From positions 124,001 through 188,000 of the forward strand of contig CAJQUW010012959.1 in the NCBI GenBank assembly GCA_907163375.1: a stretch of DNA of 64,000 nt, given 5' to 3'. A program made the position numbers and the translations under genes. The notes under the pieces were generated by a model that saw only the letters and a list, made by a program, of their open reading frames with translations, did not search any database and was not told the DNA's origin. The stretch is from Prostheceraeus crozeri. Lineage: Eukaryota > Platyhelminthes > Polycladida > Euryleptidae. Shown piece after piece: positions 45,000-55,238 of this stretch; the stretch's first letter is position 1; each line of letters opens with the position of its first letter.

Positions 45000-45000
45000 A

Positions 45001-45016
45001 AGTTCTTATAAGAACT
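45001..45016 (-). promoter_or_regulatory. 3' stem-loop of the SIM-protein gene (right arm)
   Basis: AGTTCTTATAAGAACT, mirror of 37101-37116. Confidence 0.55.
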
Positions 45017-45108
45017 CATGATGCATTCACGAGGAAATGTGGTGAAGCAGTGTGCTGTATGTGTGCATGATGATTTTATGAACTAAAGAACGCCCATCAC
45101 TCACTCCA

Positions 45109-45530
45109 TCACTGAAAGAAAACATGAATGAGTTGAGATGATAGTCATTCGTATGCATGTGTAAAACTCTTACTTCATCATCCGATATCACAATGACATC
45201 TTCACTCGCTTCCACTTCCTCACTTTCTATGTTATCACTTTCCGAGTCCCCACTCCACATCATCTCCTCTCTTTCCATGTTATCACTTTCGACCGTCTCG
45301 CTCTCGCTGGTTGCCATCTCGGCCTCGCTCCCCACCGTCTCGCTCTCACTCGGAGATTCCTGCAGATCTATCATCGGGGATTCGGGTGGAGGTATGACGT
45401 TCGATTCATCGAACAAGGAATAGTATTTCATAAAATGAAATACTATATCCTCACTCTCATCGGAGAGAAACGTTTCACGCATATAAGTAATCCTATATGG
45501 GGTAACTTGAGCAGTTGGCTTCTCGGACAT
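45109..45530 (-). CDS. Acidic SIM-containing protein (right arm)
   Basis: Mirror of the left-arm gene: exon 45530-45174, 62-nt intron 45173-45112, stop codon 45111-45109 as the first triplet of exon 2. 119 aa. The only amino-acid difference I noticed near the start is YMRE for YMGE. Both arm copies remain open and keep the VIVISDDE end. Confidence 0.6.
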
Positions 45531-46046
45531 GATTATGATAGTAAAATGCACGAGACTCTGCTTTATATGAGAATGATACAGCCTTTCAAATGTCTGGTTC
45601 GCGCAATCAAATCGCTCTAAGCTTATGGTTGGTGGACGAAAAGGGAAGTCATATTTTTATTGACTGCCATCCTCAACCACTCAACAAACTTAGATGCATT
45701 TATCGCGTGAATCTCCCTTCCGGTGCGATAGCAATGAGCTGTGTGGGAATCAGCTAGGTGCTACGATACGTTCCTGCATCCTTGCTCGTGGGACAGATGC
45801 GATGGCTCTCTGTTTCATGTGACAGACGGGTGCCAGAGAGAGAGCGCGTACATCTTTGTGTTCTACTCTATCTGCTGAGGGGGTAGCGCGACAGACGATT
45901 GCCCACCTGCTGCGCTGTCATTCATCTTTGTGTTCTACTCTATCTGCTGAGGGGCTAGCGAGACAAACAGGCGTCAGAGAGCACTTATGATTCTTTGTGG
46001 GCACAGGAGGGTTTTTCACTGATAGGTTTCATGATAAACATTTTGA

Positions 46047-46265
46047 ATGGCAGCATGTTGGCTATTGCAAGCCATGTTAAATGTCATGTTTACATCGTCT
46101 GCATTCACACAGAAAATGCTGTTTCCTACGAATGAGTTTTCTACACAGACGTATTCATTGTGTGAGTTCAAGGGTCGAGTCATTGAACTAAGACTTATGC
46201 GTTTCTACAGGTCTTTATATCAGCTTTCAACACGCCTGCAATCTATGAAAGTTTTACCAACATAA
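46047..46265 (+). CDS. Small frame (72 codons), right arm
   Basis: Open from ATG 46047; contains a QAMLNVMFTSSAF start and an Arg-rich ELRLMRFYRSLYQL helix. No similarity recognised; the left-arm copy has a stop at codon 5, which argues against strong constraint. Confidence 0.3.
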   Translation: MAACWLLQAMLNVMFTSSAFTQKMLFPTNEFSTQTYSLCEFKGRVIELRLMRFYRSLYQLSTRLQSMKVLPT

Positions 46266-46804
46266 AGTTGTTGACATAAAGTTTCTTACACCGCAGTTCA
46301 TGTTTACGACTTTCATTTGAATGTCAGATTTGTATGTTCATCTGTCTATGATGAGTGTAAACATTGTCACAGTTCTCCTTTATTTCCCGTAAACTAGTTG
46401 TGACACTTTTGTGTTTCACTTCATCTAGCAGGTTGATTTTTATCTCACACATAATGTTTCCTATCTCATATGCATTCGACTAACAACAAGTTGTTATGTC
46501 TATACTTGTATGCTGTCGATGCAGAGTGCAAACACGCTGTCTTTATTACAAAACACACACATTCAATTTGATAAAGGCAAACAACACATTTAGTAAAGCT
46601 GGTACGCTAACGAGTGTGAGTGAAGAAACATTTCATAAAACTTTTTTCAACGTTCGCTAAGTTTCACAACAACCTGTCAAAGACTTCTTACAAACTTATT
46701 TCAACATTTGCATTTAAGCGAACATGTGTTCACGTATTCTACACGAACGGTTAACACATGTGATATAAAACCCTAAATCCAACCATAGAGGAGCCTAGCC
46801 TTGG

Positions 46805-47105
46805 ATGATGGACTTTACAACCCAGGCGATTCAATATCATGGAATCACACTCAACGTGTGTGACAACATCTGGTTTTATAAAACATTCAACACTTATTCC
46901 TATCCATCTCACTTTTATATCCAACATGTTAAACTTAGACTTGGTTTCAACCACTCAAGTCGTCAAAAACTTGCATGCGTTGTCTAATATTCAATTCATT
47001 CTGTACACAGATTCGCTTTTCTTCACATCCAAAGTTAATGACTACCTAACAGATGTATTCACTCTGAATTTACACTTCACCGTTTGTGAAAAGACTGTCA
47101 CATAA
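46805..47105 (+). CDS. Two overlapping small frames (60 and 88 codons), right arm
   Basis: GATATAAAAC near 46760 could act as TATA box; frames start at ATG 46805 and 46839. Both stay open in both arms. Unknown function. They occupy the place taken by the 150-codon gene in element 1, in the same orientation. Confidence 0.25.
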
Positions 47106-47679
47106 AAAAGTTTACACACTGCAGTCCGGATCTCAACTAAGGATAATAACTTTCTAGTGCTGTGGCGAACACTGTTTTCATATAACATTCTAAACTCTCA
47201 TTGCAGTAGAAAACTGCTTTTAGTAAACCTGATGAAGCGAATCTAACAGTCATGAAGTTTGAATTTTCTAATAGGGAAACAGTTCGCAACTGTCTCCAAT
47301 AAAACTTTCTAACACTGTGAAAGTAAGTTACAAGACAATCTACACTGTGCAGTAAAACCTTCTAAAACTTTCTAGTGCTGTGATGAGTTCGGTCAGTCAT
47401 ACAACGTCAATGATCAAACATTATTTTCACAAACGTGTGTCGTAGTAAAATTATTTGACTACACTAACACTTGCATTTCATGACATGTGTGTTTCATAAA
47501 ACATCATGATCAAACTTTTCTAACTATACATCAACCTGTGTTGCAGTATCAACTTTTGTACAACATGATACATTTTCTGACGACACTGACAAGAGCTTGT
47601 TCACTAGCGAAGAGAGAAGTCTGTGATATGTTGCGTGTGGCGCATGAATGTCCGCCCGTTTCATACGTTCATCATTTTT

Positions 47680-47746
47680 CTTCCCCTCTGCATTCCATAT
47701 CCGAAGATATGTGGCGGGCTTGGGACCGCTTTAGCTGCATTAGAAG
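47680..47746 (-). ncRNA. Twister ribozyme (copy C)
   Basis: P4 is fully paired here (GCGG/CCGC), P5 CAUAUC-UUCG-GAUAUG, P1 CUUC/GAAG. Lies just downstream of the intact coiled-coil gene. Confidence 0.9.
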
Positions 47747-47749
47747 GTT

Positions 47750-47765
47750 GGCCCTTAAAAGAGCC
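47750..47765 (-). promoter_or_regulatory. Histone-like 3' stem-loop (copy C)
   Basis: GGCTCTTTTAAGGGCC on the minus strand, 29 nt after the stop of the coiled-coil gene. Confidence 0.65.
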
Positions 47766-47794
47766 CATGGGTCGTTCTCCGTCCACCGACACTC

Positions 47795-48921
47795 TCACTT
47801 CTGCAAACACTCTGAAAGAAAAAGAATAGGAGATTAGAGGCGGCAAGGAAATGATGATGTTGAAGTAACTTACTGGGCAACTTCTTCCGAACTTTTCGGA
47901 CGACGAAGTCCTCCAGCTCTCCAGTGATGTTCAAATTCATATGTAGGCACCGGACTCTGTCGCCCTCATAGCATTGCTGAGTCACATTAGGGTCGTCAGT
48001 GATTGTGGGGACGTCACATTTATTATTTTCAAAGAGGGGAAGATGGACTTCATACACTCTTCTTTTTCTACTCTTCAAACACTCATGCAGTCGCTCAACT
48101 TCACCCGCCAACCTCTTATTTATATCCTTCACTTCCTCCGTCTCCTTCACCACGCTTCGCATCCTCTCTATCTCTTCATCCTTCCTCGACAAACTCGCCT
48201 GCAAACTCTCCACCAAACCTGCCTTCCTCATCAACTCGCTCCTTTCCGCCATCCATTCCTTCTCCTTCTTTCTCATACTCTCCAACTCTTCCCTCGTTGC
48301 CCTACACCCCTCAACCTTCGCCACCAGCTCTTCATTCTCCTTCAAAACTTTTCTGTTTACACTTTCCAAACCCATCACACGATCCTTCAACCTAACAAAT
48401 GCCTCCGTATCACACCCCTCTTCCCGCCGTGGCAATGACGCTGCCATCGGCTTACCCACTTCCTCACCCTCCCCCTCCAGATCACCGATATCCCCAAACA
48501 AATCCTTAATCACCTTATCCAAATCAACATCATCCTTCTTCTTCATTTCCGCTCTCAACTCAACTTCCTCACTCGAATTCTCATCACTCGCCTTCGTCAC
48601 CACTTTCTCCCCTACCACGCCCTCAATCGTTGCCACCGCCTTCCTCACCTCTTCCCTTTCCAACAACTCTCCCTCAAACCACTCCTTGAACCCTGCCATA
48701 GCTATATTACCACTTGGACACTCGTTGTGATCCTTAATAAATTCCACCTCATTCCCTTCCCCACATACCACCCGATGATGGACGCACACTCTCAACAACA
48801 CCTCTCTCATATGCACGCCCACCGTCCCCTCTTTAATATGCTTCCTCAGCTCACTACCTCTGGCAATCTTGCCGCAACTGCATTTGCCAACCAACATTTT
48901 TGCATTGCTTGATTTCGTCAT
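47795..48921 (-). CDS. Coiled-coil protein of the Polinton-like family, copy C (intact)
   Basis: CDS: 48921-47874, 62-nt intron 47873-47812 (CCCA|GTAAGT...TTTCTTTCAG), then 17 nt to the stop at 47795; 354 aa. Residues 1-80 have paired Cys/His (KCSCGKIARGSELRKHIK, VCVHHRVVC, HNECP) suggesting zinc binding. Residues ~85-180 are acidic. Residues ~185-290 form a long heptad-rich coiled coil (e.g. ERSELMRKAGLVESL, RMRSVVKETEEVKDINKRL). A compact C-terminal part (VYEVHLPLFENN, GELEDFVVRKVRKK) ends in a basic tail. No known family recognised. Without splicing the frame would run on to 47755; the strong sites and the conservation of the intron favour the spliced form. Confidence 0.7.
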
Positions 48922-48927
48922 TATGAT

Positions 48928-49178
48928 TCTGTAAAGATAGAGTAAAATTTGATGGCAAGTGTTTATAGGATACTACTTGCTGATATGCATTGAAAGACTA
49001 AGTCATCAAACATTTGATAGCAAACGTTGGAATAAAATCGTCAACCAAAGTTAAAGAGTATGATTCCTAGCTTTATCCTAAATCCCAAAGTTTGATAGCA
49101 AACCTTGTCAGAGCACTCACCGTTCGTCTTGCAACTTGAAACAGGAGTGAAGACTAGAGAAAAGTCGCGGTTTATATA
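48928..49178 (-). promoter_or_regulatory. TATA promoter, exon 1 and intron of the coiled-coil gene (copy C)
   Basis: TATATAAA at 49178-49171; donor ACG|GTGAGT at 49121/49120; acceptor TTTACAG just before 48928. Confidence 0.6.
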
Positions 49179-50716
49179 CCCAGCGAGCACAAAGCTATGA
49201 TTCAGACCTTCCTTATTTGGTCATGCTTTTAACTTGACAACAGCAGTTTTACCATGTATGGGCATCGGCAGTCATCGTGCTTTCTGTTACCAACTCCCAA
49301 CACAAAGACGGATTACCCTATGACGCGAAAAGGTTTGACGTCAATGCTTGCAGTAACCGTCCCATTTTTACCAAGTTACAATGACAAACGATAGACGTTG
49401 TCAAGCCTGAGTTACTGAGGCTAGACGAAGAAGGCCTGATAGCAAGCCAGCAACCGTTTGTGTGTTAAGCTCTTGAATCCGTTACAGGCATTACTGAGAG
49501 GGGATCTTATCCCAGCTCCAAGGCCTCGACCAACAAATCCAACCTCGGGCGGACAGAGCGTGCGTCATATCACTGTGTTGGTATCCGGGCCCCAGTTTTG
49601 ACATGAAAACCGGTGGAGTTATTTACAAGAGGAAACGACCCAAGTCACAGAGACTCATAAACGACTGCTTTTTATTCAAAAACTTTAATTATTATCATTA
49701 AATATGAATTTAAATTTTTCAGTATTTTAGTACTACTCATAAAACGTTTATAAGTAGTCTGTCACCTACAGCACAGCAAGAGCTGTCGAATGTTTTTTGA
49801 ATCAAGTCTAAAGGACTTGTAGAAGCAAAGTTATGGCCGTTTGAGGATTTCCGGCCTACTATCATCAAATGGTCAGTCATGCTATACTGACTAACCTATA
49901 AGTCTGACACCTTAGCTGATATCAGCAATGGAAAGTCAGAAGTCCGATATCGGAACTCTAGAGAAACGACTGACCTGTAGTCAGTTTCTCAACTTAGTGA
50001 AATTCCTCTCCGGATCCCGTTCTTATATATTCTGTGAATATGCAATCGATAAGAGGGGGTCGGGTTGGGGTCGGGGTCAAAACATCATTTGTCTGAAATT
50101 TGACGCTGACTCCAAATCTGGTCTCTGTTTGCCCGTCCGAGGCTTGCTTCACCCGCTGGAGTGATTTTCATAAACATTCTAACTCTGTCGTTTTTCGCCA
50201 ATCTCCCAAAATCTTAAATGACGCATCACATCTAAACGAAGGCAGATACGAACAAGCCATGTTTTCCACTGAATTTGTCTCACTCTTAGCTTTCAAACGA
50301 GCTATTGCACGACTTTCTACCATCTCTACAACCAAAGTTGGAAGTGTGACAGGAGGGGTGGGGGTGGGGGTTGGAGTGGGGGTGGGGGTCAGAACTGTTT
50401 CTCTCCGATTGAGTTGGGAAGATGTTTCTAGACCCAAAATTGACCAAAACGTCCGAATTTGCACTCCATTTTCCCATCCGAGCACTCGTTCATGTCGAAA
50501 AACGACTTTTCTCATCCCAAAACCTCCAAAACCTGACTTTTTCCAACTCTGACAGTTTCCTGCCATTTTCCTTCCTAAACCCAAGAAAATGAGTCCAAAC
50601 TGAGCTTTCCACTGCCTTTTTCTCATTCTCAGCTTTCAAATGAGCTATGGCACGACTTTTTACCATCTCTACAACCAAAGTTGGAAGTGTGACAGGAGGG
50701 GGTGGGGGTGGGGGGG

Positions 50717-51291
50717 AACAGTTTCCTCCTCACGGACCCATTCCTCCCAGCACATCCGTGGCCATGTCCCTCACACTGCCTGCCAGAGGGTGGGGGTGCG
50801 GGTGGGGGTGGGGGTGGGGGCTGAGTCAGCATTTCACATTTTGTCCTTGCGCCTGCAATGGGTTACTGGGGAACAGTTTCCTCCTCACGGGCCCATTCCT
50901 CCCAGCCCATCCTTGGCAATGTCCCTCACACTGCCTGCCAGAGGGTGGGGGTGGGAGGGCTGAGTCAGCATTTCACATTTTGTCCTTGCGCCTGCAATAG
51001 GGTTACTGGGGAACAGTTTTCTCCTCACGGACCCATTCCTCCCAGCACATCCTTGGCCATGTCCCTCACACTGCCTGCCAGAGGCTGAGGGTGGGGGTGG
51101 GGGCTGAGTCAGCATTTCACATTTTGTCCTTGAGCCTGCAATGGGTTACTGGGGAACACTTTTCTCCTCACGGACCGATTCCTCCCAGCACATCCTTGGC
51201 CATGTCCCTCACACTGCCTGCCAGAGGGTGGGGGTGGGGGCTGAGTCAGCATTTCACATTTTGTCCTTGCGCCTGCAATGGGGTTACTACT
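50717..51291. repeat. Four terminal tandem units at the right end of the palindromic element
   Basis: Units of ~140-150 bp starting GGGGAACAGTTTCCTCCTCA or close variants, each containing a (GGTGGG)n-like tract, CTGAGTCAGCATTTCACATT and the terminal motif GCCTGCAATGGGTTACT. Only the last unit ends with the true terminus GGGGTTACTACT. The left end has a single, shorter equivalent. Confidence 0.85.
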
Positions 51292-52117
51292 CATGTCTAA
51301 AATATCTGCGCGTGCAGCCCAAATTCGCTTGTAACATATTTAAGGCATGCTGTGTTCTGCACAACATGTGCTCAAGTGAGTTCTCAGATTGGAATGAGTC
51401 TATGAGTGAGAATTACAATTCATTTAACAACGATACCGATGAGATCCAGGAAGAATCAACGGACGCGAGTGTCACGCGGCGAGAAAGTCTTATTGAAAGC
51501 TTTGTGTAGGACCACAACCAGAACTTTATACTAATGTTGTCGCTGTTTTAACCTGTAGATTTGTAATGTTGTCGCTGTTTGTAGATTTTCCTCGTTTAAC
51601 AATAAAACATAAATATTTACTGAAACATTTTTCTTAGCACGACGTATAACCGTTTGTAGATTACTTTAGGTCTAAGGGTTTAGGTAAGTATAAACTTATA
51701 ATCTATATTTGGATACATACAGTTAATCGTAAAGCGCGTTTTGCTAAAATTCAGTAGTTACATGTAATAAGAATCCCGGTCGGTAAGTCTATTGATCATG
51801 TCCGTATGTCTAGCATAAATTTAAGATGGGACAATATATACTATGTGCTGGAGTAGTCGACAGGATTTCGTAGATCACGTGACCCAATGAAAGGCACGAT
51901 TTTAGGACCCTAAAATGTTAATTCACGGTAAAATTATGCATTTTTGAATCAAAAATGAATTTTACTCCAATGACATAGCATAATCACGCGTACATGCTAT
52001 ATTTTTTACGGTAGAAGAATAGTTGCAAATAGTGAGCCTGGGTTATTCATTGTAATTTGAGGCGGAATCCCAGTAAGGCTGATAGTAGCCAAGAAAACCA
52101 AAACGTCGTTTTTCTAA

Positions 52118-52183
52118 TTAAAAGTGCTTAGATCTTTCGACCGGCACTGCCGGCTATCATCAGAGGAACTGACTGTAGAACCA
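52118..52183 (-). ncRNA. Hammerhead-like ribozyme core, left arm of Penelope palindrome
   Basis: Minus strand CTGATGA (52163-52157), stem II GCCGGC/GCCGGU and GAAA (52138-52135). Mirror of the core at 52975. Confidence 0.55.
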
Positions 52184-52570
52184 GCCACAGATGACAGTTC
52201 ACACTACACAATTAGATTGTATGACTCCGCTGCTGTGAAAAACACAAGACACAAAGATAAAAATGCCTAAGTAAGAACACTACTGATTACAAGTGAAAAG
52301 TAACACCACAAAATACGAAAATTAGGTGAAAGAAGAAAAGTCAAGTCAACACAAGCAGTGCCAAGATTCACTGAGGGCATGCTTCACTTTGTTCTGCGAA
52401 TCCATCCATCTTCTTGGTCCAGAACGCCTCCTTTACCACTCGCTTACTCCAAACACTCTCTCTGTCTAGCACTTCAGCTTTCTCCACGTTGATTCGATGA
52501 CCAGTCAACGCCACATGCTTAGCCAGCTCGGACCGGTCCACGTCGAGTTCTCGTATCGCGCGATGCTCGC

Positions 52571-52770
52571 ATGCTCGCGCGATACGAGAACTCGACGTGG
52601 ACCGGTCCGAGCTGGCTAAGCATGTGGCGTTGACTGGTCATCGAATCAACGTGGAGAAAGCTGAAGTGCTAGACAGAGAGAGTGTTTGGAGTAAGCGAGT
52701 GGTAAAGGAGGCGTTCTGGACCAAGAAGATGGATGGATTCGCAGAACAAAGTGAAGCATGCCCTCAGTGA
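52571..52770 (+). pseudogene. Penelope GIY-YIG C-terminal fragment
   Basis: RSELAKHVALTGHRINVEKA then LDRESVWSKRVVKEAFW and stop at 52770: the H-x(n)-G-H and E-containing end of the GIY-YIG nuclease, with the GIY and YIG motifs themselves missing. An inverted copy is in the left arm. Confidence 0.75.
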
Positions 52771-52954
52771 ATCTTGGCACTGCTTGTGTTGACTTGACTT
52801 TTCTTCTTTCACCTAATTTTCGTATTTTGTGGTGTTACTTTTCACTTGTAATCAGTAGTGTTCTTACTTAGGCATTTTTATCTTTGTGTCTTGTGTTTTT
52901 CACAGCAGCGGAGTCATACAATCTAATTGTGTAGTGTGAACTGTCATCTGTGGC

Positions 52955-53020
52955 TGGTTCTACAGTCAGTTCCTCTGATGATAGCCGGCAGTGCCGGTCG
53001 AAAGATCTAAGCACTTTTAA
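52955..53020 (+). ncRNA. Hammerhead-like ribozyme core, right arm of Penelope palindrome
   Basis: CTGATGA (52975-52981), stem II GCCGGC-AGU-GCCGGU, then CGAAA (52999-53003). Hammerheads are known in Penelope elements. Stems I and III are short or unclear, so activity is uncertain. Confidence 0.6.
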
Positions 53021-53294
53021 TTAGAAAAACGACGTTTTGGTTTTCTTGGCTACTATCAGCCTTACTGGGATTCCGCCTCAAATTACGATAGAAGAATAGT
53101 CTGTTTCAGAAAATCTGAAGTGCACAAAAATATTGTCTATCAAGAATTACCAACAGATTAACAGGAAGATGGACTGTTAGTGCTGAAAAGCATATCCAAA
53201 TGCGGAGTTCCATGAACACTTGAATCACTACAGAGCTGACGTCGCAAAAGTTCATTGCGCAACTCTAAGTTTTGGATTTCTAAATCCATCTTTC

Positions 53295-53826
53295 TTAACT
53301 TTTTTTGCGAAACTCTTTCACGAAGTCTTCTTTACATTCAATAGTATCTCTTTTCTTCGAGCTCGTTTTCGATGAAGCTGCTGTTGCTATAAACGATGAT
53401 CCCGCATTTTCCTTCTCGCTGTTCTCAACGTCGTCAGCGTCCTCTTTTTCCATATCCTTCTCTCCGTCATCCCACGTTTTTTCGACGTCGAGTCCGTTGA
53501 TAACCGGTGAATCCTTTCCGATTATTTCGAGTACTCAGTCGTCTACTTCGGTTAACTTTGCTTTCCGACCGCCACCTTCTCCTGATTGTGCTTTTCGATC
53601 GCGCTTGTCGACCGAATATCGGCGTAGATTTGGCCAAGCGACGTCTCGAAAATAAGTCCATTATTTTTTCAAGCTCAAGACAATATTGTGAGCACGAAGA
53701 GTATTGTGGATCCTTACCCAGGTCTTTTGCTTATCGTCCTTGGTGACTTGGTCACTGAATTTTTGGAATAATACATGCTTTTTGTCATTGATCAACGATA
53801 AAAAAAGAATTTTCTCGGATGGATTC
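53295..53826 (-). pseudogene. Harbinger Myb/SANT-like accessory protein
   Basis: Minus-strand pieces NPSEKILFLSLINDK, FSDQVTKDDKQKTWVRIHN (Myb/SANT-like helices) stop at ~53660; another frame continues to LTEVDD, then, after a TGA, VLEIIGKDSPVINGLD and an acidic Ser-rich tail with stop at 53295. These match the second protein of Harbinger elements, which helps the transposase enter the nucleus and bind ends. At least one frameshift and one nonsense codon. Confidence 0.7.
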
Positions 53827-54574
53827 ATTAGGATTCAGATGGATGTCACTCACAAGCACAACGCACTATATTTCTCGTAGTGTGGGGACGTGAATCAATG
53901 AGCGAACGATGAGTAAACGGATGCCTTGTATTTTGACAGACCGCTGTTCTCATCACGCGCTCGATGACGTTAAAACATCGATGCTGTTGTTAGGTGATCT
54001 TCGTTAACTTCGAGAAGCAATGATATATTTAGAACAGAACTTGTTATTTGAATACTTGTTGCAATTAGTCGATTAAAATCATTGTGAAACGCTTGTTCTT
54101 GTTGCTTGTTACTTGTTGCACTTGTACTTGTTGCTTGTTGCTTGTTGAATTGTGGGACAGGCCACTGGAGGTGAGAACAAAAGAGCACAAGAAAAATGTT
54201 GAAAAAGCAAGTATTACTACTTCTAAGATAGCGAAACATTGTTGGGAAGAAGGTCATAGGATGGCGTGGCGGGAAGGGCGGATTTTAGCTGATGAGGGGC
54301 ATTGGTATAAGAGAAAGGTGAAGGAAGCGGTGTTATCTGAGAGGACGGCGAGTTTCAACAACAGGTGGGAGATTAGCCAGGCATGGAAAGGTCTTCTGGT
54401 GTGAGGGGCGGGTACGAGGGATCAGTTACTTCTGCAGGTGTGACTCCCTACTGTTAAGACTTGATGAAAAGATTCCCTTTCATATCATGTGCTAATTGAT
54501 TTGACATGCTTGGACAGTGATGTTTGAAAGTTAATTGACGATGTTTATATCTTGTCTTAAATGTGAAGAATAAC

Positions 54575-54630
54575 ACAATTGCCTGAAGATGCCTGTAAGA
54601 CGCAGGTGAAAGGCGTTGCAAAAACTGTTG
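54575..54630 (+). ncRNA. Hammerhead-like core in Penelope-like element 2 3' region
   Basis: CTGAAGA (54583-54589; CUGANGA consensus), stem II GCCTG-TAAGACG-CAGGT, GAAA (54608-54611). Lies ~180 nt after the GIY-YIG stop. Flanking stems not resolved. Confidence 0.45.
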
Positions 54631-54682
54631 GTTTTTTATTACGTGGTTTCTGTTCGGAAGCTTAGTGCTATTTTATTGACTA

Positions 54683-54990
54683 ATGTAACCATTGTTTTCG
54701 TAACTACAATGATTGCTTTAAAATCATTTACCGTGGAAACTCGGACTTTGAGATTAGTATTGTTGAATCTATAAAATTTTTTAGTTGCAATCCATTGCTT
54801 AACCGAACATTAGGTTATAATGGTAGCTCTTATTTCTTAAAGATATTTAACTAACATTACCTATTGTTTAATTGTTTATACGTAGTATTAAAACCTTTTC
54901 TTCGTTTCAGATTGTAACCACGTGACTTATTGTGAACACATATTGACTGAATAGATCTCCACCGTCTAAACATTCAATGATAAAGAAAAA
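54683..54990 (+). repeat. Penelope-like element 1, 3' fragment (inverted partner of 26263-26515)
   Basis: Reads GTAACCATTGTTTTCGTAAC and onward, closely matching the complement of 26515-26263, including the stretch down to GATTGTAACCACGTGAC. Confidence 0.75.
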
Positions 54991-55238
54991 TTGCACATTT
55001 TTGAATCGCACTTGTGCGTGACATAATTTCTAATTAATTTCGTGAACCCTTGCTAATTTTCTTATCTGAAATGATGAAATCGGAAACTTCAAGCCTTGAT
55101 TCTATGAGAGATGCTGCGGGCAATCAAGGAGCTCGACTTGCAAAAAACTAGAAATAGGTCCGCCCACCTGTCCATTGTCTTTGTGTAGGCCTGTCTATAC
55201 TCGTCGCATCAGCTCATTCATAATGCTGTCTAAATGTA

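Larger units (their letters stand above)
31367..51291. mobile_element. Palindromic Polinton-like element 2 (19.9 kb)
   Basis: Ends AGTAGTAACCCCATTGCAGG at both sides (inverted) and 6-bp duplication CATGTT (31361-31366) / CATGTC (51292-51297) in the Harbinger transposase gene. The element consists of two inverted arms around a 141-bp spacer; each arm carries the coiled-coil gene, two small opposite-strand frames, the SIM-protein gene, two twister ribozymes and a long AT-rich repeat zone. There is no polymerase or integrase, so movement would depend on another element. The size is within the normal Polinton range, but the inverted repeats make up nearly the whole element. Confidence 0.85.
42274..51291. 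repeat. Right arm of the giant palindrome
   Basis: Inverted copy of the left arm lacking the piggyBac insertion (uninterrupted site at 44149-44152) and with about three extra terminal tandem units at 50717-51291. 42274-44930 is the non-coding repeat zone. Confidence 0.92.
28013..51508 (+). pseudogene. Harbinger DDE transposase (HARBI1-like), split into three pieces
   Basis: Piece 1 (28013-28430): acidic start, helical N-terminal region and SAREKLLMTLRFL...STVGRCAQR (HTH-like). Piece 2 (30938-31366): VAGCLDGTHVYID gives the first catalytic Asp, YINRHGTHS and SAKWPGSVNDTRIL the second Asp region, IIENAFGALKQRF the Glu region. Piece 3 (51298-51508): KYLRVQPKF...KACCVLHNMC and a tail ending at 51508. 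Frame is kept across both insertions once one copy of each duplication is removed; apart from the insertions the gene looks nearly intact. Confidence 0.85.
52024..53082. mobile_element. Palindromic Penelope-like derivative
   Basis: Two inverted ~505-bp arms around TGCTCGCATGC (about 52564-52574), flanked by TTACGGTAGAAGAATAGT (52006-52023) and TTACGATAGAAGAATAGT (53083-53100), an 18-bp duplication with one mismatch. Each arm carries the last ~65 codons of a Penelope GIY-YIG protein and a hammerhead-like core. Inserted in the Harbinger. Confidence 0.8.
27760..54164. mobile_element. Harbinger (PIF) transposon carrying nested insertions
   Basis: Inverted ends TGGCCTGTCCCACAATACAA and TGGCCTGTCCCACAATTCAA with subterminal CAACAAG repeats; 3-bp duplication CTG at 27757-27759 and 54165-54167. 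Own sequence is only about 2.9 kb (27760-28430, 30938-31366, 51298-52005, 53101-54164). It encodes the two Harbinger proteins, a DDE transposase (plus) and a Myb/SANT-like protein (minus), converging on each other. Three later insertions are a hAT, a Polinton-like palindrome and a Penelope palindrome. Confidence 0.85.
26946..54404 (+). pseudogene. Penelope-like element 2: RT plus GIY-YIG gene, split by a 26-kb Harbinger insertion
   Basis: 5' truncated. The first part (26946-27759) has LRYVDDCLDVVEG, the Y-x-D-D active site of the reverse transcriptase, a one-base frame change near 27235, then KVYRKKTHTDLYIN and IPCSDCDKVYIGETKRG. The remainder of GIY-YIG (RTKEHKKNVEKAS, AKHCWEEGHRMAW, Glu-containing IL...W, stop at 54404) resumes at 54168, exactly after the CTG duplication of the Harbinger. 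Reading across the duplication restores the frame, which dates the Harbinger insertion after that of this element. Confidence 0.85.

Noticed and set aside
47755-48921. 388-codon reading of the coiled-coil gene
   Set aside because: It reads through a 62-nt intron with consensus borders that is kept in all copies and in the SIM gene; the spliced 354-codon form is preferred.
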